Origin: Helianthus annuus
Lineage: Eukaryota; Streptophyta; Magnoliopsida; Asterales; Asteraceae
Assembly: GCF_002127325.2 (NCBI RefSeq)
Contig: NC_035449.2
Location: forward strand, 84,302,026 to 84,366,025
DNA: 64,000 nucleotides
Direction: 5' to 3'
A program made the position numbers and the translations under genes. The notes under the pieces are model-generated. The model was not told where the DNA came from, did not search any database, and was given only the letters and a program-made list of their open reading frames with translations. Of this stretch, positions 35,910-47,005 are shown one piece after another. The first letter of the stretch is position 1. Every line of letters starts with the position of its first letter.

Positions 35910-36230
35910 AACTTATGCACTTTTTGACGCTTTTAGTCCCTGAATGACCCAAAAGATTATTTTAGCACACCGAACCCCTCAAAGCGTATTTCTAAGCTAT
36001 GTAAAGGATATTTAGGGTGTGTTTAACTTATGGGCATGTTCCGGAATGTTCGTTACAGTTCAAATCGGCATACTTTCGTAGTTTGTCAATTTTAGTCCCT
36101 GTAAGCGAATTAACTTAATTTCGGCATACCAAACCTTCCAAAACTTATTTCTAAGTTATGTAAAGGTTATTTAAGGTATGTTAAGCCTATGTCACTATTC
36201 CGGAGTGTTTGTTGCATTAAACTGGTTATA
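35910..36230. repeat. Diverged tandem duplication, period about 160 bp
   Basis: TTTTAGTCCCTG, ATTTCTAAG(C/T)TATGTAAAGG and TTCCGGA(A/G)TGTT(C/T)GTT occur in the same order twice, each about 160 bp apart. Such subrepeats are usual in LTR U3 regions. Confidence 0.75.
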
Positions 36231-37049
36231 TTTACGCATCAGTGTGCTTATAACCCTCCAGAAAGCGATCTAAAGCCCGAAATCGAACAAGAGTTGATAT
36301 GTGCAAATGATACACATGTTTATACAAATCCCAAGTATGAAATACAATATTTCATTGGTTTGGTATTTGTTTGATGGTTGAAGTGACACAGGTGTCAAAG
36401 TAACCCTCCAAGAAAGAGTAAAAATAAGTGATATAACCCGTCCCCCAACTCCAAAATCAAGTTTTTCGCGAAGTGAGAATGCAGGTGGCGTCGACGACGA
36501 CCATTTAGGGGGTCCCCGACGGCCCCTAGAAGTCTCAGTTTCACCCGACGGCTTAATCTGTTGTTTACGAAGGTTTCTAGCAGACGGAACAAACCAGAGG
36601 GCGTCGCCGACGTTGCCTCTAAATCCCATTTTTTTTGTTTTCTTCATAATTTCTTCGTTATAGGTCCATTTTACTTACCGTTTTCGCCCACGGCGTAATT
36701 CAGCCCTCTATCATGCCCTCTTCAAATATATTCATTTTAGATCCATTAACATCCCCCAAAACACATCCAATCTTCGTGATTAACCCGGTTTTGTTCACTT
36801 CACATCCCCGGTTGATCTCGTTCGCTCCCGGTGCTCCGTAAAGCTCCCAAATAGCTCCTTAAACTATGTAACACCTGCAAAACACAAATCCCATTAAAAC
36901 TAGGCTATTTGAGATTAAAAGTTAAGTAAATACACGAACTTAAACATTAACGAACACCGGTTTTCGCCGACGTATCAGGGAACATCTAAATAAGATATTT
37001 GTCGCGTAATCGTGAGAAAGCAAACAATGTTTTGTTTCAAAATTCTTTT
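36231..37049. other. Unassigned sequence between LTR C and the Harbinger remnant
   Basis: A minus-strand frame of 125 codons (36270-36647) is CG-rich and partly Arg/Ser/Pro-rich, but I recognise no domain. On the minus strand TTTTGCAG|GTG near 36872 and CGGTAAGT near 36680 could be splice sites of a lost exon or part of an LTR. I do not call a gene. Confidence 0.4.
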
Positions 37050-37794
37050 TCCGACGAGCCCAAATATCATGAAGGTATAGTCAAACAAAGGTTTCGTATG
37101 TCGAAACGCCTATTTTTTGAAAGTAGCAGCCGACATAGAAACAAATTTCGAGTGGTTTCGTGAGGGCGGGATGGGCGGATGAAAAATAGTTTTGCGACTA
37201 TACAAAAATGCACATATGCCGTTAAAAAACTTGCAAGCGGTAATCCTCCTGACAAGTATGATGAATATTTATGTATGGCCTAAAGGACATCGCGTGAATG
37301 TCTATAATATATTTGTAATGCCATGATTAGATTATACGGCAAAGAGTTTTTACGAAATCTGACAAGCCACGGCATTGTATCCTTGTACCAAGCACATCAA
37401 GAAAGACACCGCCTTCCAGGTATGATTGGTATATTGACTTCACACATTTTAATTAGAGAACATGTCCTAAGGAGTTGCAAGGAAAATATATGAGAGATGT
37501 TCACGAGTACCCTACGATCATGCTTGAAGTGGTTGCGTCACAAGATTTGTGGTTTTAGCATGGTTTTTTGGTCTGCCCGGATCACTATATGACCTTAATG
37601 TTCGCCAACAATCTCCACTCTTTACCAACCAGCAAAATGGAATCGCATCGCAGTGTCCGTTTAATTTAAACGGACACTCATACAAATGTGGATACCATGT
37701 TAGTGATACGATCTACCCTACTTGGTCAAAATTTGAAAAAGCATTTGTTGAACCTATAAAAGAACAAACGATAGCAAAGGCCAAAATATGCTAA
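37050..37794 (+). pseudogene. Decayed PIF/Harbinger transposase (Plant_tran type)
   Basis: Across frames the plus strand reads RFRMSKRLFFE (37050-37140), [18 protein letters not shown] with [11 protein letters not shown] (37190-37280), HQERHRLPGMIG (37397-37432), PTIMLEVVASQDLWF (37510-37557) and then, in a shifted frame, WFFGLPGSLYDLNVRQQSP...FNLNGHSYKCGYHVSDTIYPTW to 37794. The order is that of plant Harbinger transposases (RFRMS, IQKCT, FPGMLGS, PTIMLEAVASQDLWIWHAFFG, GYYLADGIYPxW). Stops, frameshifts and a missing CMHW block show it is dead. Terminal inverted repeats were not identified. Confidence 0.85.
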
Positions 37795-38073
37795 TCTGAT
37801 AAAAAATAAATCAAGTCATGAAGATCAACTCCTCCCAAAGATAGTGAATCTTGAACACTAATAGAAGAATAGTTTTGAAGACTCAAAGATCTATTAGAAA
37901 GATAAATGCTCTGTGGATGAAGAATGAAGCTCTGTTCGTAAAGCACAAATGAGAAGACTGAACATCTGTTTAGGCCTGAAAAGATGTTTATTATCAACAA
38001 GCAGAGGTTCAAAGAAAAGCTGCTACCAATACAATAGTGTCTGTAAAATGGTTGTTATGGGACTTAGAATAGA
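37795..38073. other. Unassigned stretch
   Basis: It has no reading frame of note and I recognise no repeat in it. It separates the Harbinger remnant from the copia LTR. Confidence 0.5.
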
Positions 38074-38379
38074 TGTTAGGATTCATCGGACGTTTCTAAC
38101 AAACATTTGTACTTACTATAAATAGATCTGCTCTGTTGAGATCTATTTATCACTTGATATTCCTTTTGTATGAACAGAAAAGAATGACCAGGCTAAGGGG
38201 AAGTGATAATCATATCTTGTAATCGTAATCATTTAGATTATTGAGCAACATATAGTATGATAACTTTCCATATTTGTGCTTGTGTTTAGTTTCCATTGCA
38301 TTCATTTATTTTCCATCTTATAACTACACTTCACTATTTCATTGGAAAACGCACACAAATACAAACTCAGATCCTAACA
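38074..38379 (+). repeat. 5' LTR of a Ty1/copia element (306 bp)
   Basis: It begins TGTTAGGAT and ends with the exact complement ATCCTAACA. A TATA box (CTATAAATAG) lies near 38117. A primer-binding site follows at once. Confidence 0.8.
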
Positions 38380-38381
38380 AT

Positions 38382-38393
38382 TGGTATCAGAGC
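38382..38393 (+). other. Primer-binding site of the copia element
   Basis: TGGTATCAGAGC lies two bases after the LTR, the tRNA-Met type. Confidence 0.85.
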
Positions 38394-38507
38394 TTGATCA
38401 CATCAAAATTGACTTAACAATCAATTTAATACAAAATAATCAGCTCATATAATTCATAACCAATTCACAAATGTTTTTTAACACACATTGTTTTTCACAA
38501 AGATCAA

Positions 38508-39186
38508 ATGGATGTCTCAAAACAATCACGACCCCACAACACTGGTTTCAGTAGCAAGCCTCCAATGCTTATTAGACCTGAATACAAAATCTGGCAACGC
38601 CGAATGGCCCATGTTCTCGCTCAACAAAACATTGGATGTTGGAAGTCCGTTATATTCGGACCACATGTTCCACGGTATCTAGTACCGAAGATCTAAAAGT
38701 TGAGGAACCATAGAAACCAGAAAACTAGTCTGAGCAGGATTTTCAAAATTTTGAGTTAGAATGAAATTTGTTGTTGCTATGACTCTACCAAATGAAATCT
38801 ATGCTAGACTATTACACTATAATAGTGCAATTGTGGGATGCCTTAAAAGAATAATTCAGTGGAATAGAGGATGTTATTGAAAACACCCATGAGATTCTCA
38901 ACCAATAGTATGTGACCTTCGGTCATGTTAAGGGAGACTCAATAATTTGGGAAATTTTGCAATAACATTTTTACGGGGTCATGCAATGTCAAATCTTCAA
39001 TTTCATCAAGGTTTCTCTTTTTAGTAAGTTATTAACTAGCATCCACCTTACGATTTTTCATCACCAAACTTGGTTCCTACATCATTATATACATCTACTA
39101 GTATAACAATAACATCAAACACAATCAATTCATCCTATACATGCATACATGAGAATCTAAATCATCAAAGTTTCCTATTATGGCAA
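38508..39186 (+). pseudogene. Broken copia gag, cut by element D
   Basis: The frame from ATG 38508 starts MDVSKQSRPHNTGF and has KPPMLIRPEYKIWQRRM, the usual copia Gag start (PPxLxxxxYxxWxxxM). Later pieces read ALPNEIYARL-like LPNEIYARL, QFSGIEDVIENTHEILNQ and FVTFGHVKGDS in shifting frames with stops, all known from plant copia UBN2-type Gag. The sequence is interrupted at 39187 by element D. I could not recognise copia sequence beyond 57063, so the rest is lost or decayed. Confidence 0.7.
39182..39186. other. Target-site duplication of element D, left copy
   Basis: GGCAA here and GGCAA at 57058-57062 flank element D exactly. Confidence 0.9.
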
Positions 39187-40543
39187 TGTCGCAACCCCCG
39201 CCCCTTATCTGTCCAGGGAACGGGGGGTCGCGAGCTCTGTTTTGGTGGTATCGGTGTTTATCAATTGTGGCAGCAGAATTTACATCGGACCGTAGTTAGG
39301 AAATATATTATCAGAGTAAAACACCTTCATTTATATAAATAAATATAATTGGGATAAAACCCAAGTTTTCATTAGAAACTGATTTATAGGGGTAAGCCCT
39401 ATTTTATTGAAATAAAACATCTTCTTTTATTTAGGTAACTTTTATAGCCACTTTTCCATGCCTTCAGTGTTGTCCAGCTGGCCTCTAGTTGGCTTTCACA
39501 TTTTGTTACTTGAAACGTGTTTAAAAACATTTTGTCAGTGGAAAATACTGGTGAGTGAATCCCAGTTTAATCAAGAAGAGTTTTATCTTTTAAACAGTAT
39601 TGAGAGCGATTACAATGTTTACATCTACACAATTACTCATTCAGTACTTGCCACTCGACCAATATCTGTGGCTATGGTCATATCACACATTGGCTAACCC
39701 GTTGTCCAATTGTGAAGATTATCAAGTGATGTATATAAAACCCCATAATACCGACAATAATTGAAGAATTACAAAGACTCAATCACTGCTTAATCACATT
39801 GTAAAATATTTAAGCTTTTGTAAAAACAGTTTTGCAAAAAGGAGATTACTCGCATTGCTGTCTTAGGTTTTCTTTAAGGGTTTCCTGGTGATTATCTATA
39901 AATTACACAAATGCATGCGCGTTAGTATCATAACCTATTATTTACATTAGTAATACCCTCCCCGAGACGGTATTCCAACAACTACGTCAGGCAGAACCAC
40001 GACAGCCGTTACGGAACCCTGAATCAATCGGGCAGCGTATTTAATACGTAACCGGGGTTATGATACTTACAACGGAGCAGAACTTCGTTATTTAGGGGGT
40101 ATTATGCCCGGAAATAGCTTATACTATAAGAAAATTTCGAGAGAGAAAACGATTTGAGCGAATTCGAATGTTCAGCCGATGCCTGCTATTTATAGGCTGA
40201 TCTTCGGTTTCGTCGCGCCCCGCATAGCATTCCTCCAAGGCTTACGCGGCCCGCGAGGCTCCCTAGGGTAGGCCCTAGGGTTGCTGATTCAACTCGTAGC
40301 CTCCACACGCGTCTTGACACGTGGCGCCCTAGGGTGCGGCCTGGTCTCCTTGCTGTCGCGGCCTGCGTAAGAAGTAGCCAAGGGCTACGCACCCCGCGAG
40401 AGACCCTTAAATCTTGTTTTTATTTAATTTAAATAAAAATAAAGGTTCTTCGGGCCCTGTTTCGTATATGGGGTGTATTTTAGGACGTATTGGGATATTT
40501 TAAAATATATTAGGGTGTCAGATTTTTTTGGAGGGTTGTTATA
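39187..40543 (-). repeat. 3' LTR of element D
   Basis: It matches 55707-57057 with many substitutions. The terminal 140 bp beside 39187 are the most diverged. Confidence 0.92.
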
Positions 40544-40556
40544 TCCTTCCCACCTT
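40544..40556 (-). other. Polypurine tract of element D
   Basis: The minus strand reads AAGGTGGGAAGGA directly before TATAACAACC. This supports the unusual TA start of the LTR. Confidence 0.8.
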
Positions 40557-42150
40557 GTTTTAGAGCTCGTCCTCGAGAAGTGTGGATATTTTCTTTGCAT
40601 TTCTGATTCAAGCTCCCATGTGTACTCTGGTCCTCTTTTGGAGTCCCATTTTACTTTGACCAGAACTAATCTCTTGTGTTTGAGGTTCTTGACTTTCCTG
40701 TCTTTGATCTGTAGAGGTCTTTCTACAAATTTTAACTGCTCATTTACCTCTATATCCTTAAGAGGTACTACAAGTGATTCATCAGCTAAGCATTTCTTGA
40801 GATTGGATACATGAAATACATCATGTATTCCTGCAATTTCCTCTTCAGTTGTAGCTGATAGGCTACAGGTCCTATTCTTCTAATAATCTCAAAAGGTCCA
40901 ACATATTTGGGACTTAGCTTTCCCCTTTTGATGAATCTTACCACTCCTTTCCAAGGAGAGACTTTTAATAATACTTTGTCACCTACCTGAAATTCCAATG
41001 GTTTTCGCCTGTTATCAACATAACTCTTTTGTCGATCACGTGCTGCTTTCAGTCGTTGCTTGACTTGAATGATCTTGTCTGTTGTTTCTTGCACTATCTC
41101 AGGTCTGGCTAGTTGCTTTTCTCCGATCTCTGCCCAACAGACTGGAGTTCGGCACTTTCGTCCATAAAGTGCTTCGAATGGCGCAGCATTGATACTTGTG
41201 TGATAGATGTTATTATAAGAAAATTCTATTAATGGTAAGTGATCGTCCCATTTACCTCCGAAATCAATTATACAAGCTCTAAGCATATCCTCCATTATCT
41301 GAATTGTCCTTTCGCTTTGTCCGTCCGTTTGAGGATGATAAGCTGTGCTTAGATTCAACTTGGTTCCCATGGCTTTTTGGAAACTTGTCCAAAAACGAGA
41401 GGTAAAACGGCTATCCCTATCAGAAACAATTGATAATAGAATTCCATGTAATGAAACTATTTCATTTACATATAATTTAGCTAATTGTTCCATACTGAAA
41501 GTTTCTTTCATCGGTAGGAAATGAGCTGACTTAGTTAGCCTGTCTACAATCACCCAGATTGTATCATTACCTTTTCTCGTTTTGGGTAATTTGGTAACAA
41601 AATCCATTGTTATCGATTCCCATTTCCACACTGGTATCTCTAATTGTTGCAATAAACCTGAGAGTTTCTAGTGTTCAGCTTTAACTTGTGAGCAGGTTAA
41701 ACACTTAGAAACTTAAGCAGCTATATCCTTTTTCATTCCTATCCACCAAAAATTCTTTCTTAAATCCTGATACATTTTATCACTTCCAGGATGCATTGTA
41801 TACTTAGACTTATGGGCTTCTTCTAATATACGGTGGCGTAGGTTTCCTAATTTAGGTATCCACATTCTCTTTTTATGGAATCTCCAAATTTCATCTGTTC
41901 CTTGTTCTAATTCCTTAATCATTCCTTTTAATTTTTCAGTATCATCCTTGATTACTGATTCCTGTACCTTTCTAATTTGTTCATTTACATATACCTGTCG
42001 ATTTAATTTAAGAGAACGTACTCTTTTTGGCTTTTCGTGATACTTTCGGCTTAAAGCATCAGCCACAACATTGACTTTTCCTGCATGATACTGAATATTA
42101 CAATCATAATCACTTAGTATCTCCATCCAACGTCTTTGTCTCATATTCAA
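40557..42150 (-). pseudogene. RNase H end, integrase and chromodomain-like tail of element D
   Basis: From 42150 the frame starts at [16 protein letters not shown], the end of RNase H, and continues through VVADALSRK to the integrase finger HKSKYTMH (41800s). A stop lies near 41712 and another between CLTC and the core. The core is open at 41652-40786 with D in [11 protein letters not shown] in [10 protein letters not shown] and E in [14 protein letters not shown] module follows ([14 protein letters not shown]). A frameshift near 40855 breaks the tail, which ends in PEYTWELESEMQRKYPH near 40600, a chromodomain-type ending. With several lesions it cannot make a working integrase. Confidence 0.88.
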
Positions 42151-42239
42151 CTCTTTTTGCCCAAAAACATATCTTAAACTCTTATAATCAGTAAAAATGG
42201 TAAACTTACTACCATAAAGGTAATGTCTCCAAATCTTAA

Positions 42240-43330
42240 AGGCAAAAATTATGGCTCATAATTCTAAATCATGGGTTGAATAATTCTCTTCATGATTCTT
42301 AAGTTGTCTAGATGCATAAAAGCGTCACAATAGACTACAAAGTCTTCAGTTCCTTCTGGTAACGCTAGTATGGGTGCGTTGGTTAGTGTTTGCTTAAGGA
42401 TTCTAAATGCTTCTTCTTGTTTTGGTCCCCATTCAAACTTAATGGATTTACAGGTTAACTTAGTTAAGGGAATGGCTATTCTAGAAAAATCATGAATAAA
42501 TCTTCTATAATAACCGGCCAATCCTAAGAAACTTCTAACCTCGGTTGGTGATTCAGGAGTTTTCCATTTAGTAATCGCCTCGATCTTGGTGGGATCCACA
42601 TGAATTCCTTCATGGTTGACTAAATATCCAAGAAACTGTACCTGTTCTAACCAAAATTCGCACTTCGAAAACTTAGCATATAGCTTTTTCTTTCTTAATA
42701 AACTTAGAAGTGCGTACAAATGCTTTGCATGATCCTCTTTACTCTTAGAGTAAATGAGAATATCATCTATAAAAACAATTATGAATTTATCCAAATATGG
42801 CTTACAAATTCAGTTCATCATGTCCATGAATGCAGCTGGGGCATTGGTTAAACCAAATGGCATGACAGTAAATTCATAATGGTCGTACCTTATTCTAAAT
42901 GCGGTCTTAGGAATGTCCTCTTCCCGTACCTTTAATTGATGATATCCTGACCTTAAGTCGATTTTTGAAAAAAAATTGTGCTCCTTGTAGTTGATCAAAC
43001 AGATCATCGATTCTTGGTAATGGATACCGATTTTTAATCGTGACCTTGTTCAATTCACGGTAATCAATGCACATACGCATCGATCTGTCTTTCTTTTTGA
43101 CGAACAGTATCGGTGCTCCCCATGGCGATGAACTTGGCCGTATGAATCCTTTCTCCAACAATTCATCTAATTGTTTCTTTAACTCCTGCATTTCGGCGGG
43201 TGCCAAACGGTAAGGTGCTTTGGCAATCGGTGCTGTCCCTGGTAGCAGGTGGATTCGGAATTCAACTTCCCTGTCTGGCGGTAGTCCTGATCATTCCTCT
43301 GGAAACACATCTGAAAACTGAGATACTACT
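42240..43330 (-). pseudogene. Reverse transcriptase and truncated RNase H of element D
   Basis: The linker [20 protein letters not shown] (43290-43230) leads into RT, with [12 protein letters not shown] and [11 protein letters not shown]. Lesions seen: a TGA in the linker (near 43288), a frameshift in a run of eight T near 42970, and a CGA-to-TGA stop in the conserved MNR(V/I)CKP segment near 42810. [12 protein letters not shown] [13 protein letters not shown] is intact after it. RNase H starts FVVYCDA (about 42330) but is cut by an internal deletion that joins CDA to the [15 protein letters not shown] segment. Confidence 0.88.
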
Positions 43331-43360
43331 GGAATATCTTTCAGTTCTTTTCCTTTAGTG

Positions 43361-43837
43361 TTAGTGATTATAGAAATCAAATACACTAATGATCCTTTTT
43401 CTTATATAACTTCCTGTTTTTATCCCAGAGATGAATCTTGTGGATCTAGATGGCTTATCTCCTTTAATAGTGATCTTTTCACCCTTTGGTGAATTTACTT
43501 GAATAGACTTTTGATCACATAAAATACTGGCTTTATTGGCTATTAACCAATCCATTCCTAATACAACATCAAATCCTGCCAGATTCATTGGGTAAAGATT
43601 TGCACTAAACTTTTGATTTAAAAATTCTATTCTTGCTCCCTGCAAGATTTTAGAAATCCTAATGGTTTCTCTATTTGCTGTCTCTAGTAGACATTCTTGT
43701 GGGAGTTTAGTTAATGATTGATTTAGAAGTTTGCAAAACGAAGTATTAATAAAACTTTGGTTCGCACCAGAGTCAAATAATACTTTAGCAAAAACATCAT
43801 TAACTAAAAACGTACCGGCTATCACGTCTGGAATCAT
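43361..43837 (-). pseudogene. Protease of element D
   Basis: The 158-codon frame reads AKVLFDSGANQSFI, the aspartic protease active site (DSG), and FDVVLGMDWL, the conserved flap-side block. It overlaps the gag stop by four bases (the stop TGA sits in ATGA), in another frame. In B and E gag and protease are one frame, so this is either a young indel or a true frameshift site. Downstream the frame is lost before RT. Confidence 0.82.
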
Positions 43838-44787
43838 CTTATAGCTTCATCTATAGTCAGAACAAATGCTCTAGCATTTTTAGTGTTCTTGGTATTCATT
43901 GCTAGAGCCAGTTTCGGACAGTTTGGTTTGATGTGGCCTTGTTCTCCGCAGTTGTAGCATATCCTATTATTAGCTTTCTTCCTGCAGTCTTCCTCCTTGT
44001 GTCCAGATACTTTGCAGAAGTTGCAATATATGGAGCATCTTCCAGAATGCTTCCTTTTGCAATACTTGCAATAAGGTGCAGAAGTAGAACCTATATTTTT
44101 TCCACGGTTGGAATTTCCAAAGCGAAATTCTTGGGTAAGCCTTTGAGCTAGGTTCTTTCTTTGATCCTCTTCCCGTGTACGCACTAACTCATATGTCAAG
44201 GTATTGGCTAGTTCTACGGCTTCTTCTATAGTTTGAGGTCTAGCCGCCTTGACTACATGCCTAATTTCACTGATTAATCCCCAGATGTAACGGGAGATTA
44301 ATACTGGTTCAGGTGATGCAAGGGTTGGCACTATTCTAGCATATTCAAAGAATAACGTAGTGTATCCCTTACTATCCACCCCAGTTATCCTAAGGTTTAG
44401 GAATTTATTTGCTATCTGTTCCTTTTCATTGGGAGGGCAGAATTTCCTTTCTACCATGTTTTTAAATTCCTCCCATTCCATGTTGTAAATCCTATCACTT
44501 CCCCTAGATTGGAGGATAGTGTTCCACCATTCTAAGGCTGAATTCTTAAACAGATTAGAAGCAAATAGTATCTTATCCTCTTCGGAATACTTGCTTATCT
44601 TTAAGACTGCCTCAGTCTTTTCTATCCAACGTAGAGCTGTAACGGCCCCTTCATTGCCCGAGAATTCAATTGGTTTACAAGACCAGAATTCTTTATAAGA
44701 ACAACCATAAGATATGGTTCTTCTTTTGGGAATGGGCGCTTGAAGTAAGGGTCCATTGTTTACGCTGTGTTCCGGTTCAGTTGGTCG
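43834..44787 (-). pseudogene. gag of element D, main part after the E insertion
   Basis: From the junction the frame is open to 43834. It encodes SYGCSYKEFWSCKP, EGAVTALRWIEKTEAVL and ALEWWN, the capsid region shared with B and E, then two CCHC knuckles (CNFCKVSGHKEEDC and CYNCGEQGHIKPNC). The frame joins that of 54205-54414 exactly when element E and one TTTAC copy are removed, so E disrupted a previously open gag. Confidence 0.85.
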
Positions 44788-44792
44788 TTTAC
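44788..44792. other. Target-site duplication of element E, left copy
   Basis: TTTAC here and TTTAC at 54205-54209 flank element E exactly. Confidence 0.93.
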
Positions 44793-45235
44793 TGTCACAC
44801 CCCCAAAATCCACCTGCGGAGTATCACCGCTTGGGAGCGTGACTGACCAGGATCAAGCCATCAATCATATTGAACATAGCATAACATAAATAAAGTAGTT
44901 CGTAAAACCTCATTCAATACAATTGATATTTCAAAACAAACATAGTATCAGTAGCGGAAGCATAAGTAAATAACCCAAGTAAACTATAAGTTCAATTATT
45001 CGAAATGTTTAAACATAGCGTTCATAATCCACTGCCCACAACGTCCCGCTCCTCCAGTGCAAGCTCCATAAGTACCTAAGGTCCTGCAAGGCATGCAGCA
45101 GATAATCAACAAACTAGTTGAGCGAGTTCACAGTTTAAAGTTCAATATCGTATAGTGTGAGTAATGGTTTAATCGTTACGTTCCATATGATTAGTTCCAT
45201 CGCGGCCTCCCAGGCAGGTGTGCGAAGATTATGTT

Positions 45236-45401
45236 CGTATAGTTCGCGACCATAGTCTTTACCGACCAGGGTGTGTGCGAAGGCGGTTAATCAGTTCGTT
45301 CGCGACCATAGTCTTTACCGACCAGGGTGTGTGCGAAGGCAGTTGAGTAGTTCGTTCGCGACCATAGTCTTTACCGACCAGGGTGTGTGCGAAGGCAGTT
45401 T
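45236..45401. repeat. Three tandem units of about 56 bp in the element E LTR
   Basis: Three units contain CGCGACCATAGTCTTTACCG followed by ACCAGGGTGTGTGCGAAGGC. They also occur at 52511-52676 in the other LTR. They lie in the putative leader intron. Confidence 0.9.
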
Positions 45402-45745
45402 GTAAGTATCAACAGTTTAATCGTTCGTTATAATATCAAAGTATGCACAAGTAATCATCCAACCCATTCCCACCCTGGGAACCCATGCCTTGGCTGTGTG
45501 AACTCACCTTGGTTTGCTCGGTATGCTAGGTTATGCGCTCACTAGTAATTAATCACGTCCTATCGTATGCACGTATAGCAAATCAGTTCATGTTCACAAT
45601 GATACGCATGCAATTTAATGTTCACATAACAGTCAGTTTGCATAACGGCACAACACGTATTGTTTCACATTAACTCATCAGCTAGTGTACACAAAAACAT
45701 TCATCACCAAGCATGGCATGCCAAATAAGTCAAACATACATCCCC

Positions 45746-45990
45746 ATCCTTCGAAGGATGTTTATAACCCCTAATATCTTTCGGTCCTCTGTTATCTTTC
45801 GACAACAGTTAACACAATTATCCTTCGGACCGAATGTTATGTTTCGGACCACTGTCATCTTTCGGTCAAAGCTATCTTTCGGTCAAAGTTACTATGGTTC
45901 GGTCAGAGTTATCCTTCGGTCAACACTACTATGGTTCGGTCAACAAGCATCTTTCGACAACAACTATGTTTCGAGTAGCAAGTATCTTTC
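45746..45990. repeat. Array of about 13 short ATC(C/T)TTCGG-type motifs
   Basis: Words of the form AT(C/G)NTTCG(G/A), such as ATCCTTCGG, ATCTTTCGG and ATGTTTCGG, recur every 13-30 bp. The first is part of the palindrome ATCCTTCGAAGGAT. In the element's own sense these read CGAAGGAT-like. The second LTR has the same array at 53021-53265. Confidence 0.8.
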
Positions 45991-46599
45991 GATACATATC
46001 AGTTACGGAATATCAGTTACGTTTATCACGCAGCTAGTTACAGAAACAGAAACCCTAATCATCTACAGCCGTCATCATCGTTAACAAGCACATCTCATCA
46101 GTTACATTACACAGAAGGCACAAGATCATCTACGACAGTTACTATCATTCCTAGAAATCATTTAACGGTAATAGAATCAATCATCAACCAAATCCGAATC
46201 GTCATCTATGTGTCATGTAAACATAATCATCATTCAGTTCAACTACCTAACATACATATCCGGTTATCACAACCGATCCATAACACATTCTCATTGAACA
46301 ACATCAAAACAGATCCGATAGTCATGCATATCCGATTAACATACAACAATATATCGCAAGACAATAGATAAATCATGAAATCAAAGCATCGTGAAATCAA
46401 AGCATCGTAAACAACACCACACACTAACCGGAAATCTGGATTACGGAATGAAATCCTTCGAACAGAGAGTGGGTCTGCTATATGCCGTCACACACACACA
46501 ATAGAACTAGGGTTTTTGAAAACTAACTGATGACTTACATGCAGTCACGTATTTAAACTTATCACAGAAATGGGCCAAGCCCATCTGAAAGACTGGGCC

Positions 46600-46740
46600 G
46601 AAGGATCTGAATTCCAGCCGAAGGATATGTTTCGTGGCCGAAGGATGTCGAAGGATAAAGTCCTTGGTCGAAGGATATGTTTCGAGACCCTTCGAACCTT
46701 AAGTTGATCCTTCGAATCGAAGGATATGCTTCGATCTAGC
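46600..46740. repeat. Second motif array, opposite orientation, upstream of the element E TATA box
   Basis: CGAAGGAT occurs about seven times, often as CGAAGGATATG(T/C)TTCG, with two ATCCTTCG/CCCTTCG words among them. It lies in U3, upstream of the TATA-like TTTAAATA. The second copy is at 53875-54015. Confidence 0.8.
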
Positions 46741-46929
46741 CTAAGTGTATTAAATAATAATTTCTAATATTATCTTTCACAACAACAAGTAGTTACATGT
46801 ATGCACAATGACAACACGTTTCATTAAAACACAACGCGTACAATTACAAGTCCGACAAGTCAACTACTAAACAGTCAAAGTCAACGCGCATTTATGCGAA
46901 AGTGAAAGTCAGAAACTCGAGTTGTCACA

Positions 46930-46941
46930 TTATCCCCAACT
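46930..46941 (-). other. Polypurine tract of element E
   Basis: The minus strand reads AGTTGGGGATAA directly before the 3' LTR. Confidence 0.8.
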
Positions 46942-47005
46942 TAAAAGAAATTTCGTCCCGAAATTTGGTACGCACTCACTGAGGAAGCTAGGTAAGTTAC
47001 ATTGT

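Larger units (their letters stand above)
32639..36230 (-). repeat. LTR C: long LTR, solo or truncated, right end uncertain
   Basis: On the plus strand it begins TGTCACACCCCGACC, the complement of the GGGGTGTGACA end seen in A, B and E. No primer site or coding region is attached on that side, so it looks like a solo LTR or a fragment. The left flank is GTAAC (32634-32638). I found no certain matching flank on the right, so the right limit is an estimate. It contains tandem repeats, a TATA box and a splice-site pair, listed separately. No protein is encoded; a frame with repeated CYVCLLNMLAH is a translation of the tandem repeat. Confidence 0.65.
44793..46929 (-). repeat. 3' LTR of element E
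   Basis: On the plus strand it starts TGTCACACCCCC and ends GAGTTGTCACA. It repeats at an exact 7275-bp offset. Confidence 0.97.

Noticed and set aside
36401..36405. GTAAC as the right target copy of LTR C
   Set aside because: It matches the left flank at 32634-32638, but no LTR end (CA) directly precedes it, so the right end stays open.
36270..36647. 125-codon minus-strand frame with possible splice sites nearby
   Set aside because: No recognisable domain, and the surroundings look like LTR or decayed sequence; kept as unassigned.
36868..36890. TGTAACACCTGC as the start of another plus-strand LTR
   Set aside because: It resembles the LTR A start for only ten bases and no matching end, primer site or second copy was found.
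40786..44787. Integrated plant pararetrovirus (caulimovirus) as the source of the RT segments
   Set aside because: The genes lie between LTRs with primer site, purine tract, integrase and chromodomain-like tail, which fits Ty3/gypsy; no movement protein is present.
45236..45401. CRISPR-like look of the three spaced repeats
   Set aside because: Units are long, linkers are only a few bases and related to each other, and the context is a plant LTR.
45713..46084. 123-codon frame in the element E LTRs (also 52988-53359)
   Set aside because: It lies over the ATCCTTCGG motif array, gives a low-complexity peptide, and is duplicated only as part of the LTR.
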